Of a stretch of DNA of 64,000 nucleotides, positions 8,402 to 17,411 are shown in pieces. This stretch comes from Prauserella flavalba (GTDB lineage: Bacteria; Actinomycetota; Actinomycetes; Mycobacteriales; Pseudonocardiaceae): assembly GCF_003202235.1 (NCBI RefSeq), contig NZ_MASU01000001.1:186001-250000 (forward strand), given 5' to 3'. The stretch's first letter is position 1; each line of letters opens with the position of its first letter. Both the position numbers and the translations under genes were made by a program. The notes beneath the pieces were generated by a model that worked only from the letters and a program-made list of their open reading frames with translations, had not been told where the DNA came from and searched no databases.

Positions 8402-9298
8402 ATGAGCTCACCGTCGAGCGCACCGCCTCGCAGGCTCGCGCCGCTGTGCTACCGGTTCGGGATCGCGCTCGCGCCGGACACGGGTGGCCGCGCCGAGCTG
8501 GCCGCCGCGATCGAGTCGGCCGCCGCGGCCGAGGGCTGCGCGGTGACCTTCGCGGAGACCACCGGCAGCGTCACCTCCGAGGCCGCCGCTGCCCGCACGC
8601 TGCGCGCGCAGGGAGTGGACGGTGTGCTGCTGGCCCCGGCGAGCGGGGACGACACGGTGGTGACCGAGCTCGTGCGGATCGGCATGCCCACCGTGCTCGT
8701 CGACCGGCTCGCCGCGCGGGACGACGTCGACCAGGTCGGCACGGAGAACATCGAGTCCACCTCCGATCTCACCGAGCACCTGGCCGCGCGGGGGTACCGC
8801 AGGATCGGGCTGCTCGCGGGCCCACCCGGCGACAGCGACGCCGACGAACGGTCGCTCGGCTACCGGCTCGGCCTCGGCCGCGCGGGCCTGCGCTGGGACG
8901 CCGCGCTCGCCGTGCGCGGCGACTCGCCGTCGGCGGCAGGGGTGCTGCTCGCCGAGCGGCCGTCGGCCGTCGTCGTCGCCGGGGAGGGCATGCTCGCGGC
9001 CGTGCAGGCCGAGGCGCGGTCGCGGGGGCTGCGCATCGGCACGGACCTCGGCCTGATCTGCCACGGTGACGTGGGCCGCGCCCGCGAGGCCGAGCCGCCG
9101 GTGTCCGCGCTTTCCCCGCCGTTCGGCGATCTCGCGCACACGGCCGTGCGGCTGTTGCTGTCGCGCATCGCCGATTCGGCGCGGCGGCCGAAGATCGTGC
9201 GACTCACGCCGTCCTTCGCGCACCGGTCCTCCTGTGGCTGCCCTGCTCAGGGATCCAGCACCGCGGCGGCCTCCAGCAGCAGCCACGCGCCGAGCTGA
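8402..9298 (+). CDS. LacI-like sensor-domain protein lacking the helix-turn-helix
   Basis: A 298-aa paralogue of the preceding LacI regulator. The sensor domains match closely (shared blocks VLVDRLA.R.DVDQVG.ENI.ST, GYRLGLGR.GL.W, RLLLSRI.D..RRP, SCGC). Instead of the 60-residue DNA-binding region it has a short MSSPSSAPPRRLAPLCYRFG leader, so it should bind a ligand but not DNA. A GGAG site precedes the ATG, so it is probably expressed. It could be a decoy or heterodimer partner of the upstream regulator, or a decaying duplicate. The last 17 codons overlap the convergent GH76 gene. Confidence 0.8.
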   Translation: MSSPSSAPPRRLAPLCYRFGIALAPDTGGRAELAAAIESAAAAEGCAVTFAETTGSVTSEAAAARTLRAQGVDGVLLAPASGDDTVVTELVRIGMPTVLVDRLAARDDVDQVGTENIESTSDLTEHLAARGYRRIGLLAGPPGDSDADERSLGYRLGLGRAGLRWDAALAVRGDSPSAAGVLLAERPSAVVVAGEGMLAAVQAEARSRGLRIGTDLGLICHGDVGRAREAEPPVSALSPPFGDLAHTAVRLLLSRIADSARRPKIVRLTPSFAHRSSCGCPAQGSSTAAASSSSHAPS

Positions 9299-10242
9299 AC
9301 GGAGAGATCCCGCGCCGGCCCCTTCGGTGGCAGCTCCACCTTCTCCGTCCACTCCGGACCGAACAGCGGGCCGTGCTCGGCCGGAGCCGCGCCACGCCAG
9401 CACGCGCTCGCCGAGTCGAGTACGAGCTCCGCGGCCACGTCGGCGGCGGGCCCCTTCGGCAGCCGGATGGCCGCCAAGGCCAGGTAGCGCGCGAGGATGC
9501 CCGCGAACAGCCCGCCGTCGCCACCACCCTGACCACGCAGCACCCCGCCCGGCGCCAGATGGGCGGCAACCGCCCGCACCGTCCGCTCTGCCGCCTCCAC
9601 TTCGGACAGTTCGAGGCACGATCCGAGGAAGACGCCCTGACAGTAGGTGAAGATCTCCTCCACGCACTCGCCGGTGTCGGCGCGCACGCCGTCGTGCACC
9701 AGCCCGGTGTCCGGGTCGACGAGCCGGTTCTCCAGCCACGCGAACAGCTTCCGCGCCTTCTCCAGCTCTCCCGCTCTGGCGAAGGCGATAGCGGCGGGCC
9801 CGTTGGTCGGCGCGTTCTTGAAGGAATCGCCGATGCGCCAACGGATACCGCCACCGGCGTCGACCGACCAGCCCTCCCACACGGCGCCGAGCAGGATCCG
9901 CACGGGCTCGCGCTCGCCGATCCGCTGCAACGCGAGCGCGAGCCACGCCATGTCGTCGTAGTAGTCCTTGGTCCACCGGCCGCGGTTGCGCAGCCGGATG
10001 GAGCGCACCAGCCGCGCGATCGTCACCGGCCGCTCCGGACCGGGTGCCCGCAGCTGCGCGTCGGCGAGGCAGTCGAGCAGGTGCGCGTTCCACCAGTAGT
10101 GCCAGGGCCGGTGCAGGCGCTGCCGGCCGGCCGGTGGCCAGGCGGGCAGGCCCAGCACGGTACCGGGCAGTCCCCACACCCGCGCCAGATGCCGGGCGCA
10201 CACGGCCCTTTCAGCCTCGGCGGCGCGCTCGCTCCACGGCAT
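9247..10242 (-). CDS. Glycoside hydrolase family 76 protein (alpha-1,6-mannanase-like)
   Basis: A 331-aa alpha/alpha-barrel protein. The ATG at 10242 is preceded by AAGGATG; an upstream in-frame ATG at 10305 would run into the divergent gene. The GH76 mark is the pair of adjacent catalytic aspartates, seen in RWTKDYYDDMAWLALAL (about residues 90-106), with WNAHLLDCLADAQLR before and GLVHDGV, IFTYCQGVFLGS after. Family members cut alpha-1,6-mannan, for example fungal mannan or mycobacterial-type lipomannan. No signal peptide is visible, so this copy may act inside the cell. Confidence 0.82.
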   Translation of the reverse strand: MPWSERAAEAERAVCARHLARVWGLPGTVLGLPAWPPAGRQRLHRPWHYWWNAHLLDCLADAQLRAPGPERPVTIARLVRSIRLRNRGRWTKDYYDDMAWLALALQRIGEREPVRILLGAVWEGWSVDAGGGIRWRIGDSFKNAPTNGPAAIAFARAGELEKARKLFAWLENRLVDPDTGLVHDGVRADTGECVEEIFTYCQGVFLGSCLELSEVEAAERTVRAVAAHLAPGGVLRGQGGGDGGLFAGILARYLALAAIRLPKGPAADVAAELVLDSASACWRGAAPAEHGPLFGPEWTEKVELPPKGPARDLSVQLGAWLLLEAAAVLDP

Positions 10243-10298
10243 ATGCCCATCCTTACGCCGTCCTCGACATACCGCAGCGCTTGTAGAACGATGAACAA

Positions 10299-12449
10299 AT
10301 GGCAATGGCGCATGTCACTTGCCCGCTCTGCGAGGCGACCTGTGGTCTGGAGGTGACCTTCGACGGCGCGGGCGTGACCTCGGTGCGAGGTGATTCCGAG
10401 GACGTCTTCTCTCGCGGCTACGTCTGTCCGAAGGGTGCCTCGCTGGGCGCTCTGCACAACGACCCCGACCGGCTGCGTACGCCGCTGGTGAAGCGCGGCG
10501 GCTCGTTCACCGAGGTCTCGTGGGACGAGGCGTTCGCCGAGATCGACGCGCGCCTGCCCGCCGTGGCGGCGGAGCACGGCCGCGACTCCGTCGCCGTGTA
10601 CGTGGGCAACCCGGCGGCGCACAACCTCGCCGTCGCCCTCTACGGCCGGGCCTTCTTCAAGGCGCTCGGCACCAGGAACTTCTACACGGCCGGCAGTGTG
10701 GACCAGCTGCCGAAGCACTACTCCTCCGGCTATCTCTTCGGCGGCGGCTTCACGATCCCCGTTCCCGACCTCGACCGCACCGGCCACCTGCTGATGCTCG
10801 GCGCGAACCCGTTGGTGTCCAACGGAAGCCTGATGACCGCGGCGGACGTCAGGGGCAGGCTGCGCGCGATCCGGCAGCGCGGCGGCAAGGTCGTGGTGGT
10901 GGATCCGCGCCGCACCCGCACGGCCGAGGTCGCCGACGAGCACCACGCGATCCGGCCCGGCACCGACGCGCTGCTGCTCTTCGCGCTGGTCCACACCCTG
11001 TTCGCCGAGGACCTGGTGAGCCTGGGCAGGCTCGCCGACCACGTCAACGGGGCCGCCGAGGTGCGCACGCTCGCGGAGCCGTTCGCGCCCGAGGCCGTGG
11101 CGCCGGTGACGGGTGTGGCCGCGGCCGAGATCCGCCGCATGGCACGGGAACTGGCCGCCGCCGAACGCGCCGTGGTGTACGGCCGCATCGGCACCACGAC
11201 CCAGGCGTTCGGGACGCTCACGAGCTGGCTCGTGGACGTGCTGAACGTGCTGACGGGCAACCTCGATGCCGAGGGCGGCGCGATGTTCCCGCTCGCGGCG
11301 GCGGGACAGCTCAACAGCAGCGGGGCGCAGCGCCCGTTCACGGCGGGCCGCTGGCGCACCCGCGTGCGCGGGCTGCCCGAGGTCTTCGGCGAGGTTCCCG
11401 TCGCCACGCTCGCCGACGAGATCGAGACACCGGGCGACGGCCAGGTCCGCGCGCTCGTGACCATCGCGGGCAACCCTTGCCTGAGCACCCCGAACGCGGG
11501 CAGGCTCGCGAACGCGTTGCCACAGCTGGACTTCATGCTCTCGCTCGACATCTACCTCAACGAGACCACGCGGCACGCCGACGTGATCCTGCCGGGGCCG
11601 ACACCGCTGGAACGGGCGCATTACGACACCGCGCTGTACCAGCTCGCGGTGCGCAACGTCGCCAACTGGACCCCGGCGGCACTGTCCTCGCCCGTGCCGC
11701 AGGAATGGGAGACGCTGCTGCGGCTCACGGGGATCGTGACGGGTCAGGGCCCCAACGCCGACGTCGCGGCGCTCGACGCGTTCGTCGCGGCCGACGTGGC
11801 CCGCCGCTCGGGGCTCGACGTCGCCGTCGCGGGCGAGCGAACCGGACCCGAGCGGATCATGGACCTGATGCTGCGCGCGGGCCCGTACGATCTGACGCTG
11901 GCCGATCTCGAAGCGGCACCACACGGCGTGGACCTCGGGCCCCTGCGGCCCCGGATCCCGGAGGTGCTCAGCACTCCGAGCGGGCGGATCGAGCTGGCCC
12001 CTGAGGCGATCACGGGCGACGTGCCGAGGCTCGCCGCAGAGCTGACCCGGCCGCCGAACGGGCGGCTCGTGCTCATCGGCAGGCGGCAGCTGAGCTCCAA
12101 CAACTCGTGGATGCACAACCTGGAACCGCTGGTGCGCGGGAAGAACCGGTGCACCGTGCAGGTGCATCCCGACGACGCGGGCAGGCTCGGCCTTCGCGAC
12201 GGCGGGCAGGCGAAGGTCACCGCGCGCACGGGGACGATCGAGGTGCCGGTGGAGGTCACCGACGAGGTGCGGCCGGGCGTGGTGAGCATCCCGCACGGCT
12301 GGGGTCACGACGTCGAGGGCGTGCGTGCGGCCGTCGCGAGGGCACACGCGGGCGCCAACTCCAACGTGCTCGCCGATGAGCTGCTGCTCGACGCGCTCTC
12401 GGGAACGGCCGTGCTGAACGGGATCCCGGTCGAGGTGGTGCCCGCGTAG
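10299..12449 (+). CDS. Molybdopterin (bis-MGD) oxidoreductase, formate dehydrogenase/nitrate reductase type
   Basis: A 716-aa catalytic subunit of the DMSO-reductase superfamily. An N-terminal [4Fe-4S] site is formed by C8, C11, C15 and C43 (TCPLCEATC ... YVCPKG). Cofactor domains follow: GANPLVSNGSLMTA, VVVDPRRTRTAEVADEHHAI, IRPGTDALLL, and the C-terminal MopB-binding domain (LVLIGRRQLSSNNSWMHNLE ... GVVSIPHGWGHD). No Cys/Sec is evident at the usual metal-ligand position. No twin-arginine signal is seen, so it is probably cytosolic. No partner electron-transfer subunit is adjacent; the substrate is unknown. It is divergent from the GH76 gene. Confidence 0.87.
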   Translation: MAMAHVTCPLCEATCGLEVTFDGAGVTSVRGDSEDVFSRGYVCPKGASLGALHNDPDRLRTPLVKRGGSFTEVSWDEAFAEIDARLPAVAAEHGRDSVAVYVGNPAAHNLAVALYGRAFFKALGTRNFYTAGSVDQLPKHYSSGYLFGGGFTIPVPDLDRTGHLLMLGANPLVSNGSLMTAADVRGRLRAIRQRGGKVVVVDPRRTRTAEVADEHHAIRPGTDALLLFALVHTLFAEDLVSLGRLADHVNGAAEVRTLAEPFAPEAVAPVTGVAAAEIRRMARELAAAERAVVYGRIGTTTQAFGTLTSWLVDVLNVLTGNLDAEGGAMFPLAAAGQLNSSGAQRPFTAGRWRTRVRGLPEVFGEVPVATLADEIETPGDGQVRALVTIAGNPCLSTPNAGRLANALPQLDFMLSLDIYLNETTRHADVILPGPTPLERAHYDTALYQLAVRNVANWTPAALSSPVPQEWETLLRLTGIVTGQGPNADVAALDAFVAADVARRSGLDVAVAGERTGPERIMDLMLRAGPYDLTLADLEAAPHGVDLGPLRPRIPEVLSTPSGRIELAPEAITGDVPRLAAELTRPPNGRLVLIGRRQLSSNNSWMHNLEPLVRGKNRCTVQVHPDDAGRLGLRDGGQAKVTARTGTIEVPVEVTDEVRPGVVSIPHGWGHDVEGVRAAVARAHAGANSNVLADELLLDALSGTAVLNGIPVEVVPA

Positions 12450-12491
12450 CGGGGGCTCGACAGGAACGGCGGCCGGGGTGACAATCCCGGG

Positions 12492-13436
12492 ATGGACCGG
12501 CAGGCCCGGGTGGAGCTGAGCACGGCGGCGGTGCCCGCCGAGGAGGCGTTCGCCTACTGGCGGGAGCTGATCTGCGAGACGTTCGTCCAGCTCAACGCCG
12601 CCCCCGTCACCGAGGGCGCGTTCGCGGGACGCATCGAGCACGTGCCGGTCGGCCGCCTTGAACTGTCCACTGTGGCCGCCGCGGGACAGGTGGTGCGGCG
12701 CACGCGGAGCCTGATCGCCCGCGGTGCCGACGAGTACCTGCTGGCGAGCATCCAGCTGCAGGGTCGCGGGAGGGTCGAGCAGGACGAGCGCCGAGCCGAG
12801 CTGCGTCCGGGCGACATGGCGTTCTACGACAGCACGCGGCCCTACACGCTGCACTTCGACGAGCGGTTCCGCCAGCTCGTGGTCCAGGTGCCCAAACGGG
12901 ACCTCGCGGTGCGCGACACCAGGACGCTGACCGCGCGCACTCTCGGCAGCGGAGGGCCGGGGCAGGTGGTCCCGGCGTTCTTCACGTCGCTGGCCGACGC
13001 GGCGAAGGCAAGCCCGCACACCACGATCCCGTTGCTGCCGCACGCACTCGGCCTGCTGTCGGCGGCTGCGTCCTTCGCGGCGCGGGTCGAACCGCGGGCC
13101 GACCCCGCACAGGCACTGGTGCGGGAACGGGCGCTGGCGTTCATCCGGCGCAACATCGCCGATCCGGCGCTCGACGTCGACCTCGTCGCCGCGGCCTGCC
13201 GGGTCTCCCGGCGCACCCTCTACCGCGTCTTCACACCGGACGGCGGCATCGCCGCGCTGATCCGGCGCACCCGGCTCGACCGCGCCAGGGCGATGCTGCT
13301 GGAGCACCAGGACCGGCCGGTCGCGACCGTCGCCACCCTGTGCGGCTACGACAGCGAGTCCGGCTTCCACCGCGCGTTCCGCGCCGAGTTCGGCATGACG
13401 CCCCGTGAGTGCCGAGACGGCACACGCGGTCAGTGA
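12492..13436 (+). CDS. AraC family transcriptional regulator
   Basis: A 314-aa protein with an N-terminal AraC-binding-like domain (about 15-190) and a C-terminal double helix-turn-helix (about 215-305): VAAACRVSRRTLYRVFTPDG and VATLCGYDSESGFHRAFRAE, ending FGMTPRECR. It lies 84 bases upstream of a nitrilase gene on the same strand. AraC/XylS-type activators next to nitrilases (NitR of Rhodococcus is the known example) switch on nitrilase in response to nitrile or lactam inducers, so the same job is likely here. A GACAAT box 7 nt before the ATG suggests a leaderless start. Confidence 0.88.
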   Translation: MDRQARVELSTAAVPAEEAFAYWRELICETFVQLNAAPVTEGAFAGRIEHVPVGRLELSTVAAAGQVVRRTRSLIARGADEYLLASIQLQGRGRVEQDERRAELRPGDMAFYDSTRPYTLHFDERFRQLVVQVPKRDLAVRDTRTLTARTLGSGGPGQVVPAFFTSLADAAKASPHTTIPLLPHALGLLSAAASFAARVEPRADPAQALVRERALAFIRRNIADPALDVDLVAAACRVSRRTLYRVFTPDGGIAALIRRTRLDRARAMLLEHQDRPVATVATLCGYDSESGFHRAFRAEFGMTPRECRDGTRGQ

Positions 13437-13520
13437 CAGCGGCACACGCGGTCAGTCCGGCGCGACCGCGGCCGCCGCATGATGCCCTCCAACTGATCCC
13501 ACTCGGTTCGAGGAGACGTC

Positions 13521-14534
13521 ATGGAAAGCGTGGTGCGGGTCGCGGCGGTGCAGGCGGAGCCGGTGTGGCTGGACCTGGCCGGAAGCGTCGAGAAGGCGGT
13601 CGCGCTCATCGGTGAGGCCGCGGGGGGCGGGGCGAAGCTCGTGGCGTTCGGCGAGACGTTCGTTCCCGGATACCCGTGGTGGATCTGGCTCGACTCGCCC
13701 GCCGCGGGCATGGCGTTCGTGCCGAGGTACGCCGCCAACTCGATGACCCGCGACGGTGCCGAAATGCGGCGGCTCCGCCAAGCGGCGGCGGACAACGGCG
13801 TGCACGTGGTGCTCGGCTTCAGTGAGAGGGCGGGCGGCAGCCTGTACATGGCGCAGGCGTTCATCGGCGACACCGGGGAGCTGATCTCGGTGCGCCGCAA
13901 GCTCAAGCCGACCCACGTCGAGCGCTCGGTCTACGGCGAGGGCGACGGCAGCGACGTGCAGGTGCACGACACCCCGCTCGGAAAACTCGGCGGGCTGAAC
14001 TGCTGGGAGCACTTCCAGCCGCTCACCAAGTACGCGATGTACAGCCTCGGCGAGGAGATCCACGTGGCGTCGTGGCCGAGCTTCTCGGTGTACCGCGGGG
14101 CGGCGACCGCGCTCGGGCCGGAGGTCAACACGGCGGCCAGCCTGACGTACGCCGTCGAGGGTCAGGCGTTCGTGCTCGCGGCGTGCTCGGTGGTCGGCGA
14201 GGCCGCCCACGAGGTCTTCTGCGACACCGAGGCCAAGCGGCAGCTGCTGCGGCTCGGTGGCGGCTTCGCGCGGATCTTCGGCCCCGAGGGCACCCCGCTG
14301 GCCGAACCGCTCCCGGAAACCGAGGAGGGCATCCTCTACGCCGACCTCGACCCCACCCTGATCGCGATCGCGAAGTCCGCGGCGGACCCGGTGGGCCACT
14401 ACTCCCGCCCGGACGTGTTCCGGCTCCTGGTCAACCGCAACCCCGCGCCGCGCACCGTGGAGGCTCCCTCGGAACCGGCGGCGGCGGTCCTGCCTCACCC
14501 TGCCGAGGAGCTGGCCGACCTGGGCGTGGACTGA
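13521..14534 (+). CDS. Nitrilase (carbon-nitrogen hydrolase branch 1)
   Basis: A 337-aa enzyme with a GAGGAGA ribosome site. The catalytic triad is visible: Glu in AFGETFVPGYPWWIW (about residue 46), Lys in RRKLKPTHVERSVYG (about 128) and the nucleophile Cys in GGLNCWEHFQPLTKY (about 162). The length and the GYPWW and NCWEH contexts match true nitrilases, which turn organonitriles into carboxylic acid and ammonia, rather than amidases. It probably assembles into spirals in the cytosol. The AraC regulator upstream is the likely activator. The 3' end overlaps the convergent LysR gene by 40 nt. Confidence 0.88.
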   Translation: MESVVRVAAVQAEPVWLDLAGSVEKAVALIGEAAGGGAKLVAFGETFVPGYPWWIWLDSPAAGMAFVPRYAANSMTRDGAEMRRLRQAAADNGVHVVLGFSERAGGSLYMAQAFIGDTGELISVRRKLKPTHVERSVYGEGDGSDVQVHDTPLGKLGGLNCWEHFQPLTKYAMYSLGEEIHVASWPSFSVYRGAATALGPEVNTAASLTYAVEGQAFVLAACSVVGEAAHEVFCDTEAKRQLLRLGGGFARIFGPEGTPLAEPLPETEEGILYADLDPTLIAIAKSAADPVGHYSRPDVFRLLVNRNPAPRTVEAPSEPAAAVLPHPAEELADLGVD

Positions 14535-15451
14535 CCGGCCCAGCTCGGCGTCCACGTTCCCGCCCGGTGCCGCGCTGTGCCGAGGTGCGCGCGCAGCGCG
14601 GCGAGGGCGGGGTGCGGATTGTCGGCCCGGTAGACCAGCGAATGCGGGTAGACCGGCGTCGGGTCGCGCAGGGTGATGCGGCGAAGGTCGTAGTGGTCCG
14701 GCCACTGCAACGGGGTCCGCTCGCCGACGAAGGTCACGAGCTCGGCGGAGCCGGCGACGGCGTCGAGCAGCGGCTCGATGCCGAAATCCGGGCCCGACGG
14801 GTCGATGGTGATCCCGAACGCGGCGCCCAGCTCCTCGTAGTAGGCGGCCCATTCGGTGCCGTTGGCGTTGCCGGGCATCCAGATCCGGTACCCGGCGAGG
14901 TCGGCGGGCCTCAGCGCGCGGGCACCGGCGAGCGCGTGGGCGGGTCCGAGGACGGCCACCAGCGGCTCGTCGAAGACCCGCGTGGCCTCGATCCCGGCGG
15001 GCAACCGGCGTGGCGCGGCGGTGACGGCACGGAAGGCCGCGTCGAGGGTGCCCGCGCCGACGGCGGCGATCGCCGCGTCGCCGTGGGGCATGGTCACCAC
15101 GTCGAGCGCGACATCGGGGTGCGCGCGGTGGAAGTCGTGCAGCAGCCCGGCGGGCGCGACCCGCCTGCCGACCACGTCGACGCGCAATGCGCGGCGACCC
15201 GCCCTGACCGAGGCGACGGCCCGCTCCTCGGCGTGGAGCAGACCGCGGGCGTGCGGCAGGAACGCCTGCCCGTCCACGGTGAGCCGCGCCCCGCGCGCGG
15301 TGCGGTCGAACAGCCGCACGCCGAGGTCCTTCTCCAGCGCGGCGACGCGTTTGGAGACGGCCTGCTGGGTGATCGACAGCTCGACGGCGGCCTCCTGGAA
15401 CTGGCCGGCGTCCGCGACCGCGACGAACGTGCGCACCGCGTCGAGATCCAC
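14495..15451 (-). CDS. LysR family transcriptional regulator
   Basis: A 318-aa protein. Start chosen at the GTG 15451, preceded at 8 nt by a TAGGGT box (15460-15465), so probably leaderless; this gives MDLDAVRTFVAVADAGQFQE, a standard LysR beginning. The HTH follows (AAVELSITQQAVSKRVAALE) and then a two-lobed effector-binding domain. It is divergent from an MFS exporter, the classic arrangement in which the LysR protein controls the transporter from the shared gap. An inverted repeat at 15471-15485 is a candidate site. Confidence 0.88.
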   Translation of the reverse strand: MDLDAVRTFVAVADAGQFQEAAVELSITQQAVSKRVAALEKDLGVRLFDRTARGARLTVDGQAFLPHARGLLHAEERAVASVRAGRRALRVDVVGRRVAPAGLLHDFHRAHPDVALDVVTMPHGDAAIAAVGAGTLDAAFRAVTAAPRRLPAGIEATRVFDEPLVAVLGPAHALAGARALRPADLAGYRIWMPGNANGTEWAAYYEELGAAFGITIDPSGPDFGIEPLLDAVAGSAELVTFVGERTPLQWPDHYDLRRITLRDPTPVYPHSLVYRADNPHPALAALRAHLGTARHRAGTWTPSWAGQSTPRSASSSAG

Positions 15452-15470
15452 GCCGACCGACCCTAGTCGC

Positions 15471-15485
15471 ACAACGCGCGGTTGT
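15471..15485. promoter_or_regulatory. Candidate LysR-type binding site
   Basis: ACAAC-GCGCG-GTTGT is a 5-bp inverted repeat with 5-bp spacer, just upstream of the lysR -10 box and 59 bases before the MFS start. Position between the divergent genes fits a LysR box; sequence evidence alone is modest. Confidence 0.4.
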
Positions 15486-15543
15486 ACCTCGCCGCCGGTG
15501 TGGTTGTTCGCTTTTCCCGCGGGCGCCCGCTTAGCTGACGGGC

Positions 15544-16782
15544 GTGGCTGGCGGATCACTGGGCAGGCAGTTCCGTTTCCTGTGGACCGCCTACGCGGTG
15601 AGCACGTTCGGCACGCGGTTCGCGTTCGACGCGTTCCCACTGATCGCCGTGCTGGTGCTGGACGCGGGGCCGCTGGAGGTGTCGCTGCTGGCGGCGGCGG
15701 GCCTGGCGGCCGGTGCGGTGTTCGCGGTGCCGCTCGGCCCGGTCGTGGAGTTCCGCCGCCAGCGATCGGTGCTGATGACGGCGGACCTGATCCGGTTCGC
15801 GGCGCTGTCGAGCGTCGTCGGCGCCTTCGCGTTCGGTGTGCTCACCTTCGCCCAGCTGGTGGTGGTCTCCGTGGTGGTCGCCACGGCCGACATCGCGTTC
15901 CGGGCCGCGAGCGGCGCCTACCTCAAGACCCTGCTGCCGCCGGAGGACCTGCTCGTCGCGAACGGGCGGTTCGAGGCGACGACGTGGACCGCGACCGCAC
16001 TCGGCCCTCCGCTCGGCGGCGCCTCGATCGGGCTGTTCGGCCCGATCACCACCGTGGTGGTCGACGCGGTCAGCTACCTGCTCTCGGCGGCGGGGATCCG
16101 GGCGATCGGACGGGCCGCCCGCCCCCAGCGCCCGGCGTCCGGCCCGAGGGCCGGCGAGGTGCTGGCGGGGTGGCGGCACATCTTCCGGCATCCCGTGCTG
16201 CGCCCGCTGTTCTGCCACACGGTGCTCTTCAACGGCCTGCTGCTGGCGACCTCGCCATTGCTGGCCGTGCTCATGTTGGGGGAGCTGGGTTTCCCGCCGT
16301 GGCAGTACGCGCTCGCGCTCGCGGGTCCCTGCCTCGGCGGGCTCGCCGGCTCGCGCCTGGCCCCGCGCCTGGTCGAGCGGTTCGGGCGGCGCCGCGTTCT
16401 GCTCGCCGCGGGGACACTGCGCGTGTGCTGGCCCATCGGCCTCGCGTTCGTGGGCCCCGGGCTCGGGGGCCTCGCGCTCGTGCTGACGCTCCAGCTGGTG
16501 ATGATCACGTGCATCGGGGTGTTCAACCCGCTGTTCGCGACCCTACGGCTGGACCACACCCCGGCCGATCGCGTGGCCCGCACGGTGTCGGCGTGGACGA
16601 TCACGAGCAACGCCACGGTCGCCGCGCTCACCGCGCTCTGGGGCCTGCTGGCCGCGGTGACGAGCACACGCGCCGCACTCGCGATCGCCGGCGTGCTCCT
16701 GCTCGCGACCCCACTGTTGTTGCCGAGGCGCGCTACCAGGCCTTCGACAGATCGGCGTGCTGCCGTATCCACGTGTGCATGA
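15544..16782 (+). CDS. MFS transporter
   Basis: A 412-aa, 12-helix major facilitator of the EntS/exporter-like branch (starts RFLWTAYAVSTFGTRFAFDA; middle loop ARPQRPASGPRAGEVLAGWR; GRRRVLLAAG after helix 8). The GTG at 15544 is the start. Divergent from lysR, which presumably regulates it. Substrate unknown. Its last 50 bases overlap the convergent tRNA/rRNA methyltransferase gene. Confidence 0.85.
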   Translation: MAGGSLGRQFRFLWTAYAVSTFGTRFAFDAFPLIAVLVLDAGPLEVSLLAAAGLAAGAVFAVPLGPVVEFRRQRSVLMTADLIRFAALSSVVGAFAFGVLTFAQLVVVSVVVATADIAFRAASGAYLKTLLPPEDLLVANGRFEATTWTATALGPPLGGASIGLFGPITTVVVDAVSYLLSAAGIRAIGRAARPQRPASGPRAGEVLAGWRHIFRHPVLRPLFCHTVLFNGLLLATSPLLAVLMLGELGFPPWQYALALAGPCLGGLAGSRLAPRLVERFGRRRVLLAAGTLRVCWPIGLAFVGPGLGGLALVLTLQLVMITCIGVFNPLFATLRLDHTPADRVARTVSAWTITSNATVAALTALWGLLAAVTSTRAALAIAGVLLLATPLLLPRRATRPSTDRRAAVSTCA

Positions 16783-17392
16783 CGATCCCGGCGGCGACGC
16801 CCGCGTTGATCGAGCGCGTGGTGCCGAACTGCGCGATGGACACCACCAGGTCGGCGGTCTCCTGCGCCTCCGGCGAGAGGCCCGGCCCTTCCTGGCCGAA
16901 CAGCAGCACGCACTCGCGCGGCAGCTCGGCCGTCTCGACCGGCCGCGCCCCGGGGGTGTTGTCCACGGCCACGACGGCGAGCCCGTGCTCGGCGGCGAAC
17001 GCGGTCAGCTCGGCGACGCCCGCGTGGTGGTGCAGGTGCTGGTAGCGGTCGGTCACCATCGCGCCGCGCCGGTTCCACCGCCGCTTTCCCACGATGTGCA
17101 CGGCCGCGGCCGCGAACGCGTTGGCGGTGCGCACGACGGTGCCGATGTTGTGGTCGTGCTGGAAGTTCTCGATCGCGACGTGGAAGGGGAACCGGCGGGC
17201 GTCGACGTCGGCCACGATCGCCTCCCGCCGCCAGTACCGGTAGGGGTCGACGACGTTGCGCCGGTCGCCGTGTTCCAGCAGGTCCGGGTCGTACCGGTCG
17301 TCGTCGGGCCACGGCCCCTGCCACGGGCCGACGCCGACCTCGTGCCTCCCGACCCACTCGGTCGGACCGGTGGCCTCCGACTCCTCGATCAC
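16733..17392 (-). CDS. TrmH (SpoU) family RNA 2'-O-methyltransferase
   Basis: A 219-aa SPOUT-fold enzyme. Motif 1 is AIENFQHDHNIGTVVRTANA (about 72-91), motif 2 LLFGQEGPGLSPEAQETAD (about 160) and motif 3 IAQFGTTRSINAGVAAGIVM (about 186-205), including the knot residues that bind SAM. It methylates a ribose in tRNA or rRNA; the N-terminal 65 residues are not the L30e domain of rRNA enzymes, and the target is uncertain. GTG start at 17392. Convergent with the MFS gene. Confidence 0.87.
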   Translation of the reverse strand: MIEESEATGPTEWVGRHEVGVGPWQGPWPDDDRYDPDLLEHGDRRNVVDPYRYWRREAIVADVDARRFPFHVAIENFQHDHNIGTVVRTANAFAAAAVHIVGKRRWNRRGAMVTDRYQHLHHHAGVAELTAFAAEHGLAVVAVDNTPGARPVETAELPRECVLLFGQEGPGLSPEAQETADLVVSIAQFGTTRSINAGVAAGIVMHTWIRQHADLSKAW

Positions 17393-17411
17393 GCCTCCAT
17401 TGTCGCCCTGC

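Noticed and set aside
10023-13445. Long minus-strand open frame opposite the molybdopterin enzyme and AraC genes
   Set aside because: Composition is typical of an antisense shadow; the plus strand carries recognisable genes with ribosome sites.
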